From JACKHO01 sp041398745 (GTDB taxonomy: Bacteria; Planctomycetota; Planctomycetia; Planctomycetales; Planctomycetaceae): a DNA stretch of 64,000 nucleotides. The stretch spans positions 248,001-312,000 of the forward strand of contig JAWKUB010000006.1 in the NCBI GenBank assembly GCA_041398745.1, in the 5' to 3' direction. Below, in pieces: positions 51,801-61,244 of this stretch. The position numbers were made by a program, and so were the translations under genes. The notes under the pieces are model-generated. The model was not told where the DNA came from. It did not search any database and worked only from the letters and a program-made list of their open reading frames with translations. Numbering within the stretch: position 1 is the first letter of the stretch; every line of letters begins with the position of its first letter.

Positions 51801-54800
51801 GTAACACGGGCAACGAGTTAGTCACTCTGAACTGGTACGACGAGTCTGGCAATTTGGCGAAGTCACAGCCATCAGGTTCCGACCTTTGGTCGAAAACCAG
51901 CTATGACGGCATCGGTCGTCAAACCGTTCAGTACGTGGGCTACGGAACAGACACCACCTATGCGGACATCTTCAATGTCACTGGTGACACCATTCTGGAG
52001 CAGGCTGAGTTCGACTACGACGACGCCAGCAACGTCATTGCCACCACTCAGAAGCAGCGGTACCACAATGCTACTCAAACGGGCGCGTTGGGCAGTCCCA
52101 CGACCATTCCGAACGCCCGTGTTTCGTACGTGGCCCGCTACCCCGACGCCATTGGCCGCTCACAAGCTACCGCCAATTACGGCACCAACGGCGGCAGTGC
52201 GTTCAGTCGTTCCTCCACAGTGCCCACTGGATCTGACACCATTCTCGTCACTTCGCAAACCTTTGACTCCGCCGGTGATTTGTTCGAAGTAACGGACCCT
52301 TCAGGCACCGTTACCCGATTCACATACGATGGTGCTGGTCGGCGCACCAGTACCATTGAGAACTACGTTGAATCGGGTTCCTCGACTACCGGCCTGTGCG
52401 ACGCCTCGGAAGATCAAAACCGCACTACCAGTGTCACCTACACGCCGGACGGCAACATTGCCACGTTGACAGCAGAGAACGCCTCGACGGGTGATCAGGT
52501 GACGACCTACACTTATGGCACCACGCTTTCCAATGCGAATGTGGCAACCAGCGTGCTGCTGCACGACGTGGCTTACCCCGACTCCGTCGGTACCAGTGAC
52601 GTTGTCACCTACAGCTACAACCGGCTGGGGCAACGCTCCAAGCTGACCGACCAGAACGGTACGGTGCATGAGTTCAACTACGACGGATTGGGCCGCATCA
52701 CGCAGGATCGGGTCACGACGCTGGCAGCGGGCATTGATGGCACGGTCCGCCGCATCGAGCTTGCTTACGAAGTGCGCGGCATGCTGCAACGCATCAGCAG
52801 TTCCGATTCGGCGACTGTTGGTTCAGGAAATATCGTCAACGAGGTGAAGTTTGCGTACAATGGGTATGGTCAACCCATCACCGCCTGGCAGGCCCATGCC
52901 GGAGCCGTCGATACCATGACAAGTCCCAAGGTTCAGTACACCTATGCGAATGGCTCCGCCAACACGGTGCGGCCTAAATCACTGGTGTATCCGAGTGGCC
53001 GAGAACTGGAGTACGAATACGCGACGGGAATTGACGACTCAGCCAGCCGCGTTTCGACGATTAAGGAATCGGGCGTCAGCGGAACTCATCTGGCCGACTA
53101 CGACTACCTTGGTCTCGGCACAGTGGCTATCCAGTCCAGTCCTGAACCGGGCATTGAATACACGCTATTGGGCAGCCTCACGGCTGATGGCGACATCTAT
53201 ACCGCCCTCGACCGGTTCGGTCGTCTCAAACAGTCGCTCTGGAAGAAGAGCAGCACGGCTCTCTCCGATGTGCAGTACGGATACAATCGGGCGTCGAGTC
53301 GTATCTGGCGTAAGAACCCGACTGACAGCGGCAACCATTATGACTGGGCATATTTGCATGATGGTCTGCACCGGCTGAAGCAGGGGGAACGAGGCACGCT
53401 CAGTGGTACCAGCATTACTTCCAAGCAGTTCGCCCAATGCTGGACGCTCGACGCTACCGGCAACTGGGATGGGTTCCGGCAGGATGACAATGGCAACGGC
53501 ACTTGGGATTTGAATCAGACCCGTACCGCCAATGAAGTGAATGAAATCACTGGAATCACCGACTCGGTCGGTCCACCGTGGTTGACTCCTGAGTACGACG
53601 CCAACGGCAATATGACCGCCATTCCCACCGGTCAGGCTCCCCAAGGGTTGAACTGGCCGACGTTCACGGCGGACGAGTGGAGTGCGTTCACTCCCGATGA
53701 GTGGGCTGGGTTCGTGGTCGGCTCTTCACTTACCGGGACGTATGACGCCTGGAACCGACTGGTCAAGCTGGAAGACGAGTCGAACACCCTCCAGGAAAAT
53801 GAATACGACGGACGTGGGTTCCGGGTGGTGAAGAAAGCGTATTCCGGCGGGACACTCGATCAAACCCGGCACTACTACTTCAGCAACTCCTGGCAAGTGC
53901 TGGAAGAACGCGTGGACGCGTCAACCACTCCCGACCGGCATTACGTGTGGGGAATCCGGTATATTGATGATTTGATCCTCAGAGACCGCACCACCACATC
54001 CACACTCGACGAACGCCTGTACGCCATGCAAGACGGCAACTGGAACGTGACCACCGTCGCCAACGCCAGCGGCACCGTCCAGGAACGCTACGAATACGAC
54101 CCCTACGGTAACACCACATTCCTGTCACCCACGTTCGCAAGCCGCAGTGCAAGTGATTACGATTGGGAAACGCTGTACGCGGGCTATCGCTGGGATTCGG
54201 ATGTTGGGCTGTTCCAAGTAAGGTTCCGATGGTATTCGCCAGTTATGGGCACTTGGACCAAACGGGATTCGATTCCTCAGGTCAATCGTTATCTGTATTC
54301 GAGTTCAATGCCAGTCAAGAGGCTCGATCCACTTGGGCTGCAAGATTGTGGAGATGATCCGATTGTCGATGACCTGAAGGACCCGTTCTCAAATGATGTG
54401 AAAGATCCTTTTGAGCAGATGTTGGACGATCTTGCAAAGCAGATTCCTGGTACAACTTTGCCGAATGAAGAGTATTCCGCTGGTCCTGGAACTCTCACCT
54501 TTCGGGATCCCCGGACCGTCCCAGCTGCTGAAATAGACAAGATCTTTCAGAAACATGCCGAAAAATTCCAAGATTCACTTGCTGGCCCCGACGTACAATT
54601 CTTTACAAGCGCACTCTGGATGCCAATCGTCGGCCCTGGCCCTGGAGGTGAGCCTTTGGACGCATTGCAATTCTTTGCTGGAGTCACTCTTGACGTGTTT
54701 GATTTCGGCTATGAATTTGACCCGGCAGCAACGACCGAGGATTGGATAAAAGGCATATCTGGCGTTGGCGCAGCGGCAGTGATTGTAGGTGGCCTAGGAA

Positions 54801-55090
54801 TGGGCGGCGTGATTCCCAAGTTTCAACTTCCTGGTCCGAAAATCCCCCTGTACAAGTCAAATGATGGTGTATACACGCTCACGTCCCAACCCAGCTTGGG
54901 AACGAGATTCCCAACTGACAAAAAAGGAACGGGGCTTTTCTCTTCTAGCAAGCTGCAACTCGACATTAAAACTGACAATGCCACTTATGAGTTGCGATTG
55001 ATTTTTGAGGTTGAGCAGGGAAACAACTCCAGCTTTAATCTCAATGAGCAAGGGGGTGGCATTCAATTTGAATTTGGAAGGCGGCAGTAA
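48896..55090 (+). CDS. Rhs/YD-repeat protein with polyserine N-terminus and variable tip
   Basis: 2064 residues. Residues 2 to about 71 are almost pure serine, encoded by mixed TCN and AGY codons in a tandem repeat of about 24 bp. The body holds dozens of YD repeats (for example YDGLGRITQDR, YDAWNRLVKLED) forming the Rhs cage, and ends in the conserved core YEYDPYGNTTF ... RYLYSSSMPVKRLDPLGL near residue 1816. The last 250 residues are unrelated to Rhs and contain a hydrophobic GVGAAAVIVGGLGMGGV segment and a beta-rich end; this is the usual place of the toxin or variable domain. No signal peptide is seen. The export route is unclear. Confidence 0.88.
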   Translation: MSSSSSSSSSSSSSSSNSSSSSSSSSSSSLSSSSSSSLSSSSSSSSSSSSSSSSSSSSSSSSSSSSSSSSSAPPELNQGPPTCMGSSAKPIRYFNGEVVLTEVDVASNAFGIPWEHKRSYSNQLVGGRRDVGNGWNWMCTDWPRVDPSELEGTNNELTRDVTKMAYYGDGGSSVSVTKQRFGGLNEMSETSTTYEVREPDGTLWEYRNFGAGSRVGAFEQVTDPGGNVMQVTSATSTRITEIQKTIVDGSDTFVVSFLYTYNGNDQLTNCLLRKNVNSGSWIDIAQATYTYYNGVEDHGSEGDLKTVTRYVHDGTTWNSLGTAYYRYYVDGETGGFQHGIKFVCSPQAFANLAATVNPDLATDAQVAAVATNKYEYDSNQRVCKEWGYAGGLEIAYTYARNPNYVDTTTTDLNTWIFKTTETQPDGTQTIVYANYAGQTMLYIRKFAGSEWCQFFKYDLRGQVVMYARPSAIKGYDESKDDLLWYQATVEKYTYLEDYTGYIELTEYYSGPASSSSSSGGAYQPPEGYLKYRKIQEGQLNIPVTQEFYEYTAHTEGTVTVYPVLRKTVYPDDSSTTTTIVTSFEYSYHSGTLQVSERTTTLPVVSTTQNGSGTANERKEYFDIYGNLTWAMDERGYITNYTYDPSTGALIQQIDDVDTSVTSGAPTGWTTPADGGLNLITDITVDDLGRPTQTLGPSHQVSLSGTATTVRTASWNIFADSAHTVRTAQGYATGSTSYTYTLVNPVMISQTDLDGRPLANIEATRASTAGKLEPTDTFAQTSYTRWKTFQWTDCCLLASQRVYHIIPETGEGTSGTNYDQTDFGYDLQKRRNRVVTPGGTISKSVFDPRNLVTTQSVGTDDSGGGFDNMVVIATNVYDDDGNRTLQTLNVDGSTTRVTVMGYDFRSRLTTIDGEVDYFEKRYYDNLSRMTQVDRYNTTAAGKLIAQQFTYFDDLSRVYKTVRKEVDPATGNTGNELVTLNWYDESGNLAKSQPSGSDLWSKTSYDGIGRQTVQYVGYGTDTTYADIFNVTGDTILEQAEFDYDDASNVIATTQKQRYHNATQTGALGSPTTIPNARVSYVARYPDAIGRSQATANYGTNGGSAFSRSSTVPTGSDTILVTSQTFDSAGDLFEVTDPSGTVTRFTYDGAGRRTSTIENYVESGSSTTGLCDASEDQNRTTSVTYTPDGNIATLTAENASTGDQVTTYTYGTTLSNANVATSVLLHDVAYPDSVGTSDVVTYSYNRLGQRSKLTDQNGTVHEFNYDGLGRITQDRVTTLAAGIDGTVRRIELAYEVRGMLQRISSSDSATVGSGNIVNEVKFAYNGYGQPITAWQAHAGAVDTMTSPKVQYTYANGSANTVRPKSLVYPSGRELEYEYATGIDDSASRVSTIKESGVSGTHLADYDYLGLGTVAIQSSPEPGIEYTLLGSLTADGDIYTALDRFGRLKQSLWKKSSTALSDVQYGYNRASSRIWRKNPTDSGNHYDWAYLHDGLHRLKQGERGTLSGTSITSKQFAQCWTLDATGNWDGFRQDDNGNGTWDLNQTRTANEVNEITGITDSVGPPWLTPEYDANGNMTAIPTGQAPQGLNWPTFTADEWSAFTPDEWAGFVVGSSLTGTYDAWNRLVKLEDESNTLQENEYDGRGFRVVKKAYSGGTLDQTRHYYFSNSWQVLEERVDASTTPDRHYVWGIRYIDDLILRDRTTTSTLDERLYAMQDGNWNVTTVANASGTVQERYEYDPYGNTTFLSPTFASRSASDYDWETLYAGYRWDSDVGLFQVRFRWYSPVMGTWTKRDSIPQVNRYLYSSSMPVKRLDPLGLQDCGDDPIVDDLKDPFSNDVKDPFEQMLDDLAKQIPGTTLPNEEYSAGPGTLTFRDPRTVPAAEIDKIFQKHAEKFQDSLAGPDVQFFTSALWMPIVGPGPGGEPLDALQFFAGVTLDVFDFGYEFDPAATTEDWIKGISGVGAAAVIVGGLGMGGVIPKFQLPGPKIPLYKSNDGVYTLTSQPSLGTRFPTDKKGTGLFSSSKLQLDIKTDNATYELRLIFEVEQGNNSSFNLNEQGGGIQFEFGRRQ

Positions 55091-55093
55091 AGA

Positions 55094-56710
55094 ATGTACT
55101 TGCGAATTGCCAATCCACGGAGCTCCATCAGGCCAATGGTCGTCCAATCGACCAACTCCCTTTTCGGAACGTTGCAGCTGGCCGTACTATTTGTTGTCTT
55201 TCAAACCCCAGTGCTTTTCGCGTTCGGCAGCGAACAGTTCACCAAGTTGGATCGCGGGGCGTCGGTTGTACTTCAAAGTCCTCGAGCACAGTCCCTGATC
55301 TGTGTCGGACCAGACTCCGGGGCTGTAATCCCGTGGCAGGACTTGGTACCCGGTCGAAAGATCTATATTGAACTACGGGTTGTGCCAAGTGGAATGGAAG
55401 TAATCAGGAAGGCCGTTCGACTTGTGGACATAGAAGGGATTTTTCTGCTGGGTGTGGCTCTTGACAGCGAGGATGTCCAGTTCATTGTGGACAACTGTCC
55501 CAATCTGAAGGTCCTTGGAATTCAAACAGCAAACACAGTTCCAGACGAGGAAATGTCTGATTTAGATGTTCTGGAACGCGGGCAGTTGAGGGAGGTATCA
55601 CTAAGGGGTGACATCGTATCGATCATCGCCGGTCTGAAGGAACTGGAGGGGCTGCTAATTCAAGGTGTCCCTCTCGACACCGGACATCTGGGACCTCTCG
55701 CTTCACTAAAGAGCCTCCGTCAGCTAGACATCGAATATTCGGGCATCAATGACGAGACACTTCGTCCCTTGGGGCAACTCTCGGCTCTACAGCAACTCGA
55801 TATTGGAAACACAGAAGTCACTGGTAGCGGACTGCGATATCTGGTCGGCTGTCGGGATTTGATGTTTGTCAACATGGCTTCGAGCAAAGCCAACGGAAAT
55901 CTTGTCAGACATTTTGCCCACCATCGGAGTCCTCGATTGCGTCAATTGGGTGTGTATGATGTGAAGCTTAGTCCGGACGAAATGCAGAAGCTGAAGAGCA
56001 GCTTGCCATTTACCGAAGTGATAGACGTTGAAGATTTTGAAGTGTCGACCAGGAAGTTTATCCCTTTGCTCAAGGATCCCCAGAACATCCGACTCCAGAG
56101 GCATTGTATTTGGGCGTTTTGCCATTCCTATGGTGGACAAGCGCAGTTCAAATTTGTGCAAGAGAGTGGGCATTCAAGGGTTACCACGCTTGGAGTCATA
56201 CCAGGTAAGATGGCCGTCGAGAATTGGGCAATACAGCTACTCGGTGAAATCAAGGGATTGGAAGTAGTTGACTTGCGTGAGTCGGACGTCGACGACAACT
56301 CTTTGGCACCATTGAGCAACTTGGCATCGCTGAGGAGCCTGACGCTCGCATCAACGAAGGTCTCAGATGCTGGAATGGTAACAATTGGCAAGTTGAAAAT
56401 GCTGGATTACCTCGTCTTGAGGGGCACTTCAGTCACGAGCGAGGGCGTTGAACACCTTGCAAGTCTCTCGCGTCTCAAAGTGCTTTTCCTTGGATCAACT
56501 CAAATTGACGACGATGCAATGGCCACAATCGCCAAGCTAAGTGAATTGGAGAAGCTTGAATTGGCAAACTGCGAAATCACGGACGAGGGAGCCAAGCATT
56601 TGATTGGAATGAAGAATTTGAAGCGAGTGCAGCTTAAAGGGACCAAGGTGTCAGCCGAGTGTCTCAAGCAAATCAAAGAACAACGCCCCGATTTGTTGGT
56701 GGATCATTAG
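55094..56710 (+). CDS. Secreted leucine-rich-repeat protein
   Basis: 538 residues; it starts 3 bp behind the Rhs stop and is likely cotranscribed. Residues about 26-46 are a hydrophobic export signal (LQLAVLFVVFQTPVLFAFG). Most of the rest is leucine-rich repeats of about 24 residues (LRSLTLASTKVSDAGMVTIG, LEKLELANCEITDEGAKHL), in two blocks (about 115-290 and 375-530), of the type common in planctomycetes. An immunity gene is expected right after a polymorphic toxin tip. This protein is in that position, but an LRR immunity role is unproven; binding or regulation is as likely. Confidence 0.75.
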   Translation: MYLRIANPRSSIRPMVVQSTNSLFGTLQLAVLFVVFQTPVLFAFGSEQFTKLDRGASVVLQSPRAQSLICVGPDSGAVIPWQDLVPGRKIYIELRVVPSGMEVIRKAVRLVDIEGIFLLGVALDSEDVQFIVDNCPNLKVLGIQTANTVPDEEMSDLDVLERGQLREVSLRGDIVSIIAGLKELEGLLIQGVPLDTGHLGPLASLKSLRQLDIEYSGINDETLRPLGQLSALQQLDIGNTEVTGSGLRYLVGCRDLMFVNMASSKANGNLVRHFAHHRSPRLRQLGVYDVKLSPDEMQKLKSSLPFTEVIDVEDFEVSTRKFIPLLKDPQNIRLQRHCIWAFCHSYGGQAQFKFVQESGHSRVTTLGVIPGKMAVENWAIQLLGEIKGLEVVDLRESDVDDNSLAPLSNLASLRSLTLASTKVSDAGMVTIGKLKMLDYLVLRGTSVTSEGVEHLASLSRLKVLFLGSTQIDDDAMATIAKLSELEKLELANCEITDEGAKHLIGMKNLKRVQLKGTKVSAECLKQIKEQRPDLLVDH

Positions 56711-56924
56711 TTGTTGCCACGTTCGGGTGGTATGTGTTGACGACATGATTCCATTGAGCCAACTTACTAGAGTTCGAACCAACTAATGAGAATAGTGAGA
56801 CTCACACGCGTGTGCGAAGTCCATCTGGCAAGTCCTACTTCAGCAAGCGTCAAATGCGCTTTAAAGAAGGGCGTACGCGACGTTCTCCGACATTCAGTTG
56901 TTACCATCGAAGTCACTTTTCGGA

Positions 56925-57320
56925 ATGACAACACTCGAAGACATCGTCGATCATGTGCGTTGCCAGGATTGGTGTGGTCCAATCTTCGACGATGCGAATA
57001 CGGGATTCACTCGAAATCCGCTGTGTGGGGACACGGTCAACTTGCACGTGGGCGTCCGAGACGGAGTCATCTGGCGAATTCGACACGAGAGCGTGGGGTG
57101 CCTCATCAGCCGTGGTTGTACGTCGTTGCTGAGTGAGCAGGTTGAAGGGAAATCTGTCGCCGAAGTCTTGCAAAAAAGCGTTGAAGAACTGTTGGAATTC
57201 GACATCAGTCAATTGACGATCCACAAGCAACAATGTGCCCGACTCAGCTATGACCTGCTCCAACGCATGTTGCGTGAACACAGTGAAGAACCAGCCAATG
57301 ACGAAGGGACCAACACATGA
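56925..57320 (+). CDS. NifU/SufU-like iron-sulfur scaffold protein
   Basis: 131 residues from ATG 56925. The three scaffold cysteines are seen: NPLCGDTVNLHV, then VGCLISRGCTSLLSE, then IHKQQCARLSYDLLQRML, as in the NifU N-terminal/IscU-SufU fold that assembles Fe-S clusters. No cysteine desulfurase gene is nearby, so either it uses the host sulfur donor or has another role. Its stop overlaps the start of the truncated glycosyltransferase remnant (ATGA). Confidence 0.82.
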   Translation: MTTLEDIVDHVRCQDWCGPIFDDANTGFTRNPLCGDTVNLHVGVRDGVIWRIRHESVGCLISRGCTSLLSEQVEGKSVAEVLQKSVEELLEFDISQLTIHKQQCARLSYDLLQRMLREHSEEPANDEGTNT

Positions 57321-57388
57321 TTGACGCCCTCTGCGTCATCGGCCACCCCAGCCGCCTGGGCGGAGCCGACACCGAACTCGACCACTGA
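57317..57388 (+). pseudogene. 23-codon remnant of a glycosyltransferase gene start
   Basis: ATG 57317 to TGA 57388 encodes 23 residues (MIDALCVIGHPSRLGGADTE, then LDH) identical to the first 23 residues of the intact glycosyltransferase at 61245, but with nine synonymous differences. It then stops at once. It overlaps the NifU stop, suggesting that a glycosyltransferase gene once followed NifU directly and that the 57.4-61.2 kb genes were inserted by recombination at this conserved start. Confidence 0.75.
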
Positions 57389-57482
57389 TTGAACCATCTT
57401 CGAATGCCAAGGCTTGCCGTGTGAGATTTTGGAACCAAGTTCAAACACCATTGAAGTGAACGACAGCACTCCAAGTGAGGAA

Positions 57483-60380
57483 ATGCGGGCTGCGAACCTT
57501 CCGCTGATTAGCTGCGTGATGCCGACGTATGGCCGTCCCGAGTTTGTGCATGAATCATTGGCGATGTTCCTGGCTCAGGACTACGTCAACAAAGAACTGC
57601 TTATCGTCAATGACTGCCCCGGCCAGACTTTCGAGGGGGAGTTTCCGCAGGTCCGCATCATCAACTGTGATGAACGCTTTCCAACATTGGGGGAGAAGCG
57701 GAACTTCGCCATCAGGCAAGCGGCGGGAGACTGGATTGCCGTCTGGGATGACGACGACATTTACCTCCCCTGGCGATTGTCATTCTCAATGCAGGAAATC
57801 GCAGCATTCGAAACTCCCTTGTACCGACCACACGATTATTGGGCGTACTGGGGTGAATCGAACCTCCACGATAATCAGGCAATTCGAGAGTGGATTAGCC
57901 ATCCTCTGGTAATTTTCCATCGTGACCTCTGGGAAACTGCAAAAGGGTATCCGCGTCAGACGCTAAACGAAGACTCCGGGCTGTTTCGTAGAATGCAGCA
58001 TCAGCTGCGAACCGGTTGGGTGACCTATCCGATTTCCAATCACGACCGCTTCATGATTCTGCGGTGTGCATCCAAGTACAGCCACACGAGTATCAAGGGC
58101 GGAAAGCTGCCCCCGAACACGTCCCCTGGAGTATTCCGACTGTCCCCCCGACCCATTCAGGATGACATTCTACGAGCAGCCACGGAGTCTCTCATTACAG
58201 CACGAAACGCTGATGCAGGTGCAGTCCGTAACACTCATGAATGCGCGAATTCTGTAGAAGAATTGTGGCAAGCGAGTCGCACAAGAACGTTTCTGGACGA
58301 CTTGCAGCCTATTGAACAGAGTGTTGGTTATGGGGCATTGGGACGGCACGGTCAGCTTGGCTACGCCGAAAAGCAAGTGGTGGTGGCAGGTCAACCTGCC
58401 CGGCACTCGCTGAGTGCACACGCTCCAGCGACACTGACCTATCACCTGGGTGGTCAGTACACATCATTCGAGTCGTACCTCGCCATGAATGATGATGTCA
58501 TTGGCAGGGAGACGAGTGCCGATTTCATTGTGGTCGTCGATGGCGAAACCAAGGCATGCGTCACTGATGTCACTCCGGGTGATGGCCTCCAGAGAGTTTC
58601 GGTCCGAGTGGATCATGCACGCAGGTTGGAATTGCGGACTCGAACCAATCGTTGGGATCATTGTCACAGCGTCTGGATTGAACCGACACTCCGTATGGGC
58701 GATGCGGATGAGAAGCCCCAGACGATTACCGACTGTTTGAAACGGGCGGAAATCACTGTTCCCGCCGTTCCAAAGCAGCAAGTCGACCTGTGCGTGGCAA
58801 CCGTGGTGTCTCCGGGGCATGAAGAATGGTTACAGACATTTCTGGCATCATTGACTGCCAACGGGAACTGTCCCGACGCTTTGATTGCCGTCTTTTGCTT
58901 CGGCGGCACTGCCGAAATCGACCGACTGCTGCAGCAGTATGGTGCCACCCCCATTGATTGCGCGGCGTTGGCCGACGTCGACATGGCTTGCAAGAGTGTT
59001 CTCTATTCCGTGGGCAGGTTCATTAGAGCCAGAAAGTACCTCTGCTTCGACGTTGATATGCTCGTGGTGGGGAGTTTGCAGGATGTTTCGTCGTCCCTCG
59101 ACGTACTTCCGAACTCTTCGATTCTCGTGTGTCGGGACGCAGCGAATATTCCCACGCTGGGAGATGCGCTGACTGGACTGTATGAATCGAGCCCCGCATC
59201 ACTCAAACGAATGGCTGGTGCATCAGCAGTTGAACACTTGAACTATTCATTGGTAATCAACGATGGCTTTTTTGCGGCCACGCGGACAGCGATCAATGCG
59301 GTCGATGAATTGATTCGAGATCTTCCAGACGCCGCGGGATGGGTCTCCGCAAAGCCAAGTACCGCCCCCTGGAGAAACCAGTTCGTTTTCAACTTGGCAC
59401 TTGCCAAATTGGGGACCGCCGTCGAACTCGACGCCACCATGAACTGGCAACTCAATCAGCAGAGTCTCCAGCTTGATGGTGAGAGCGGCTCGATTCAGAC
59501 AACCTCGCACGGAAAGCCGATCAAGGTCATTCATTTCAATGGCGGTGGCCGAGAGAAGTACCCGGAACTCAGAGAGGCGTTTCTTCAAAGGTCGCCGCCC
59601 GTTCCTACCCACAATGCGCCTGTTCGCTCTACGTCAACACCAGACGGTGTGAACGGAACCATCCCCCGGTTTGTGATTTGCTCGACTCTACGGACCGGTA
59701 GCCACATGCTGGCTACCGCCCTAAATGCACATCCCAACCTCGAGGTGGCCGGCGAGATTCTTGTACGCCCGGTGCTCTTTGGGGTTGGGCAGGACAAGGA
59801 ACTGCCGGATGACGAACTGTCCATTATCGATGAAGCTTACGAGAAGCTCAACGGCTGCATCATTCACAGGAAGCACACCCGGGCGATGCAACACATTGGC
59901 AAGGTTCCCGATCTGAAAGTGATTTTTCTTACGCGGAAGAACTGGCTCGCACAGCTTGCCTCTGAGATACGGGCACGCCAGACCAATATCTGGCATTTTG
60001 CACCAGACGGTGCGAATTATCTTAGCAATGATGGCACGTCACGACTGAGCCATCTGCAATCCCCGTTTACGATTCCACTGTGCCATTGCTTCGAGTTTCT
60101 GCGAGAGCAGAACCAACTCGAACTCTTGGCGTTGGAACATCTCTCCGATTGCCCCCTGTTGCCGGTTACCTATGAGGACCTGCAAGCAAAATGGAATGTG
60201 ACCTTGAAGGGGGTTTTAGGCTTCCTGGAACTTGCCGACGTTCCGTTGGCACCTGCAACCCTCAAGCAGGGCATCCCGGTGCGTCAAGCGGTTGCCAATT
60301 ATGAGGAAATCCGTCGGTGTTTTGTGGGCAGTCGATGGGATCTCTCCCTTTGCGAGTTGGATGAAGGAGTGGGCTCATGA
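57483..60380 (+). CDS. GT2-NPCBM-GT8-like-sulfotransferase fusion protein
   Basis: 965 residues from ATG 57483; a TTG at 57414 is also in frame. Residues 1-230 are a GT-A glycosyltransferase of family 2 (LPLISCVMPTYGRPEFV, AVWDDDDIYLPWRL acidic metal site). Residues about 280-405 match an NPCBM carbohydrate-binding module (LGRHGQLGYAEKQVVVAG, HSLSAHAPATLTYHLGG). Residues about 430-695 resemble a GT8-like enzyme (YLCFDVDMLVVG, FNGGGREKYPEL). Residues about 725-965 are a sulfotransferase with the phosphosulfate loop FVICSTLRTGSHMLATALN. Together they could build and sulfate a glycan. It overlaps the next gene by 4 bp (ATGA). Confidence 0.75.
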   Translation: MRAANLPLISCVMPTYGRPEFVHESLAMFLAQDYVNKELLIVNDCPGQTFEGEFPQVRIINCDERFPTLGEKRNFAIRQAAGDWIAVWDDDDIYLPWRLSFSMQEIAAFETPLYRPHDYWAYWGESNLHDNQAIREWISHPLVIFHRDLWETAKGYPRQTLNEDSGLFRRMQHQLRTGWVTYPISNHDRFMILRCASKYSHTSIKGGKLPPNTSPGVFRLSPRPIQDDILRAATESLITARNADAGAVRNTHECANSVEELWQASRTRTFLDDLQPIEQSVGYGALGRHGQLGYAEKQVVVAGQPARHSLSAHAPATLTYHLGGQYTSFESYLAMNDDVIGRETSADFIVVVDGETKACVTDVTPGDGLQRVSVRVDHARRLELRTRTNRWDHCHSVWIEPTLRMGDADEKPQTITDCLKRAEITVPAVPKQQVDLCVATVVSPGHEEWLQTFLASLTANGNCPDALIAVFCFGGTAEIDRLLQQYGATPIDCAALADVDMACKSVLYSVGRFIRARKYLCFDVDMLVVGSLQDVSSSLDVLPNSSILVCRDAANIPTLGDALTGLYESSPASLKRMAGASAVEHLNYSLVINDGFFAATRTAINAVDELIRDLPDAAGWVSAKPSTAPWRNQFVFNLALAKLGTAVELDATMNWQLNQQSLQLDGESGSIQTTSHGKPIKVIHFNGGGREKYPELREAFLQRSPPVPTHNAPVRSTSTPDGVNGTIPRFVICSTLRTGSHMLATALNAHPNLEVAGEILVRPVLFGVGQDKELPDDELSIIDEAYEKLNGCIIHRKHTRAMQHIGKVPDLKVIFLTRKNWLAQLASEIRARQTNIWHFAPDGANYLSNDGTSRLSHLQSPFTIPLCHCFEFLREQNQLELLALEHLSDCPLLPVTYEDLQAKWNVTLKGVLGFLELADVPLAPATLKQGIPVRQAVANYEEIRRCFVGSRWDLSLCELDEGVGS

Positions 60381-61192
60381 CCGCTCCACGCATTGCCGTT
60401 GCTACGGTATTCCTGCCCAGAATGGAATTGGAGTATCTGGGAGACTGGATTGCGTATCACCGCAACTTGGGGATTACGCATTTTTATCTGTACAACAACG
60501 GGCATGTGTCGCACGACGCAAAATTCAATCAGACGGCTGCAAATCAAACATGGCAGAAGAGGCCAGAGGCCGATTATCACACGGAATTGTCCGATGAAGA
60601 AGTTGATCAGCAGGTGAGTAGTATCCTGGCAGATTCGGGGCCGTACGTGTTTCACATTTCCTGGCCGGGGGGGAGTGAGGGGCACGGGGGCTTCTACGTC
60701 GCACAAATGAGAGCCGTCAATTCGTTACTGAAACAGTTGCAGAGTTCACAAGAAGCCGATTGGCTTGCCTTCATCGACATTGACGAGTTGCTCGTTCCAG
60801 CACAGGACTCACTCTCGACGATTCTGAATGGAGTGGATAGCGATTGTGCGGCCTTGTTGCTCTCGCAGAAGCTGTTCGAGTCACGGTGGCAGGGGGGACG
60901 TGGAGTACCGTATTCTCGAATCACTCGATCATTCGGTGTCCTCGATTTCAACCATAAGCTGATTGCCCGCGTCTCACATTGTCGCCGCTGGGAAAACCCT
61001 CATTCAATTCAGGTAAACCAGGGACGAGTCACCAAGTTCCCTGCCAGTCGACTCCGATTTCACCACTTTCGTGGAAATGAACACTTCGGGAAGGCTGCTC
61101 CCCCTGGGTGGGGCGTGCATCGCTACATAATGCTGGAAGGTACAATCGAGGACGACTCATCACACCTTGAATTCCTGCCTCACCATCAATGA
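60377..61192 (+). CDS. GT92/DUF23-like glycosyltransferase
   Basis: 271 residues. The sequence VATVFLPRMELEYLGDWIAY followed by HRNLGITHFYLYNNG is the family-92 (DUF23) start, with the catalytic metal motif WLAFIDIDELLVP. A histidine-rich region near the C-terminus (LRFHHFRGNEHFG) is usual for this group. The sugar and acceptor are unknown. It is translationally coupled to the fusion protein upstream. Confidence 0.78.
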   Translation: MTAPRIAVATVFLPRMELEYLGDWIAYHRNLGITHFYLYNNGHVSHDAKFNQTAANQTWQKRPEADYHTELSDEEVDQQVSSILADSGPYVFHISWPGGSEGHGGFYVAQMRAVNSLLKQLQSSQEADWLAFIDIDELLVPAQDSLSTILNGVDSDCAALLLSQKLFESRWQGGRGVPYSRITRSFGVLDFNHKLIARVSHCRRWENPHSIQVNQGRVTKFPASRLRFHHFRGNEHFGKAAPPGWGVHRYIMLEGTIEDDSSHLEFLPHHQ

Positions 61193-61244
61193 GTTGGATT
61201 GCCAAAGAGTCCAGAGCGAACAGAAGCAGAAAAGGAATACGACG

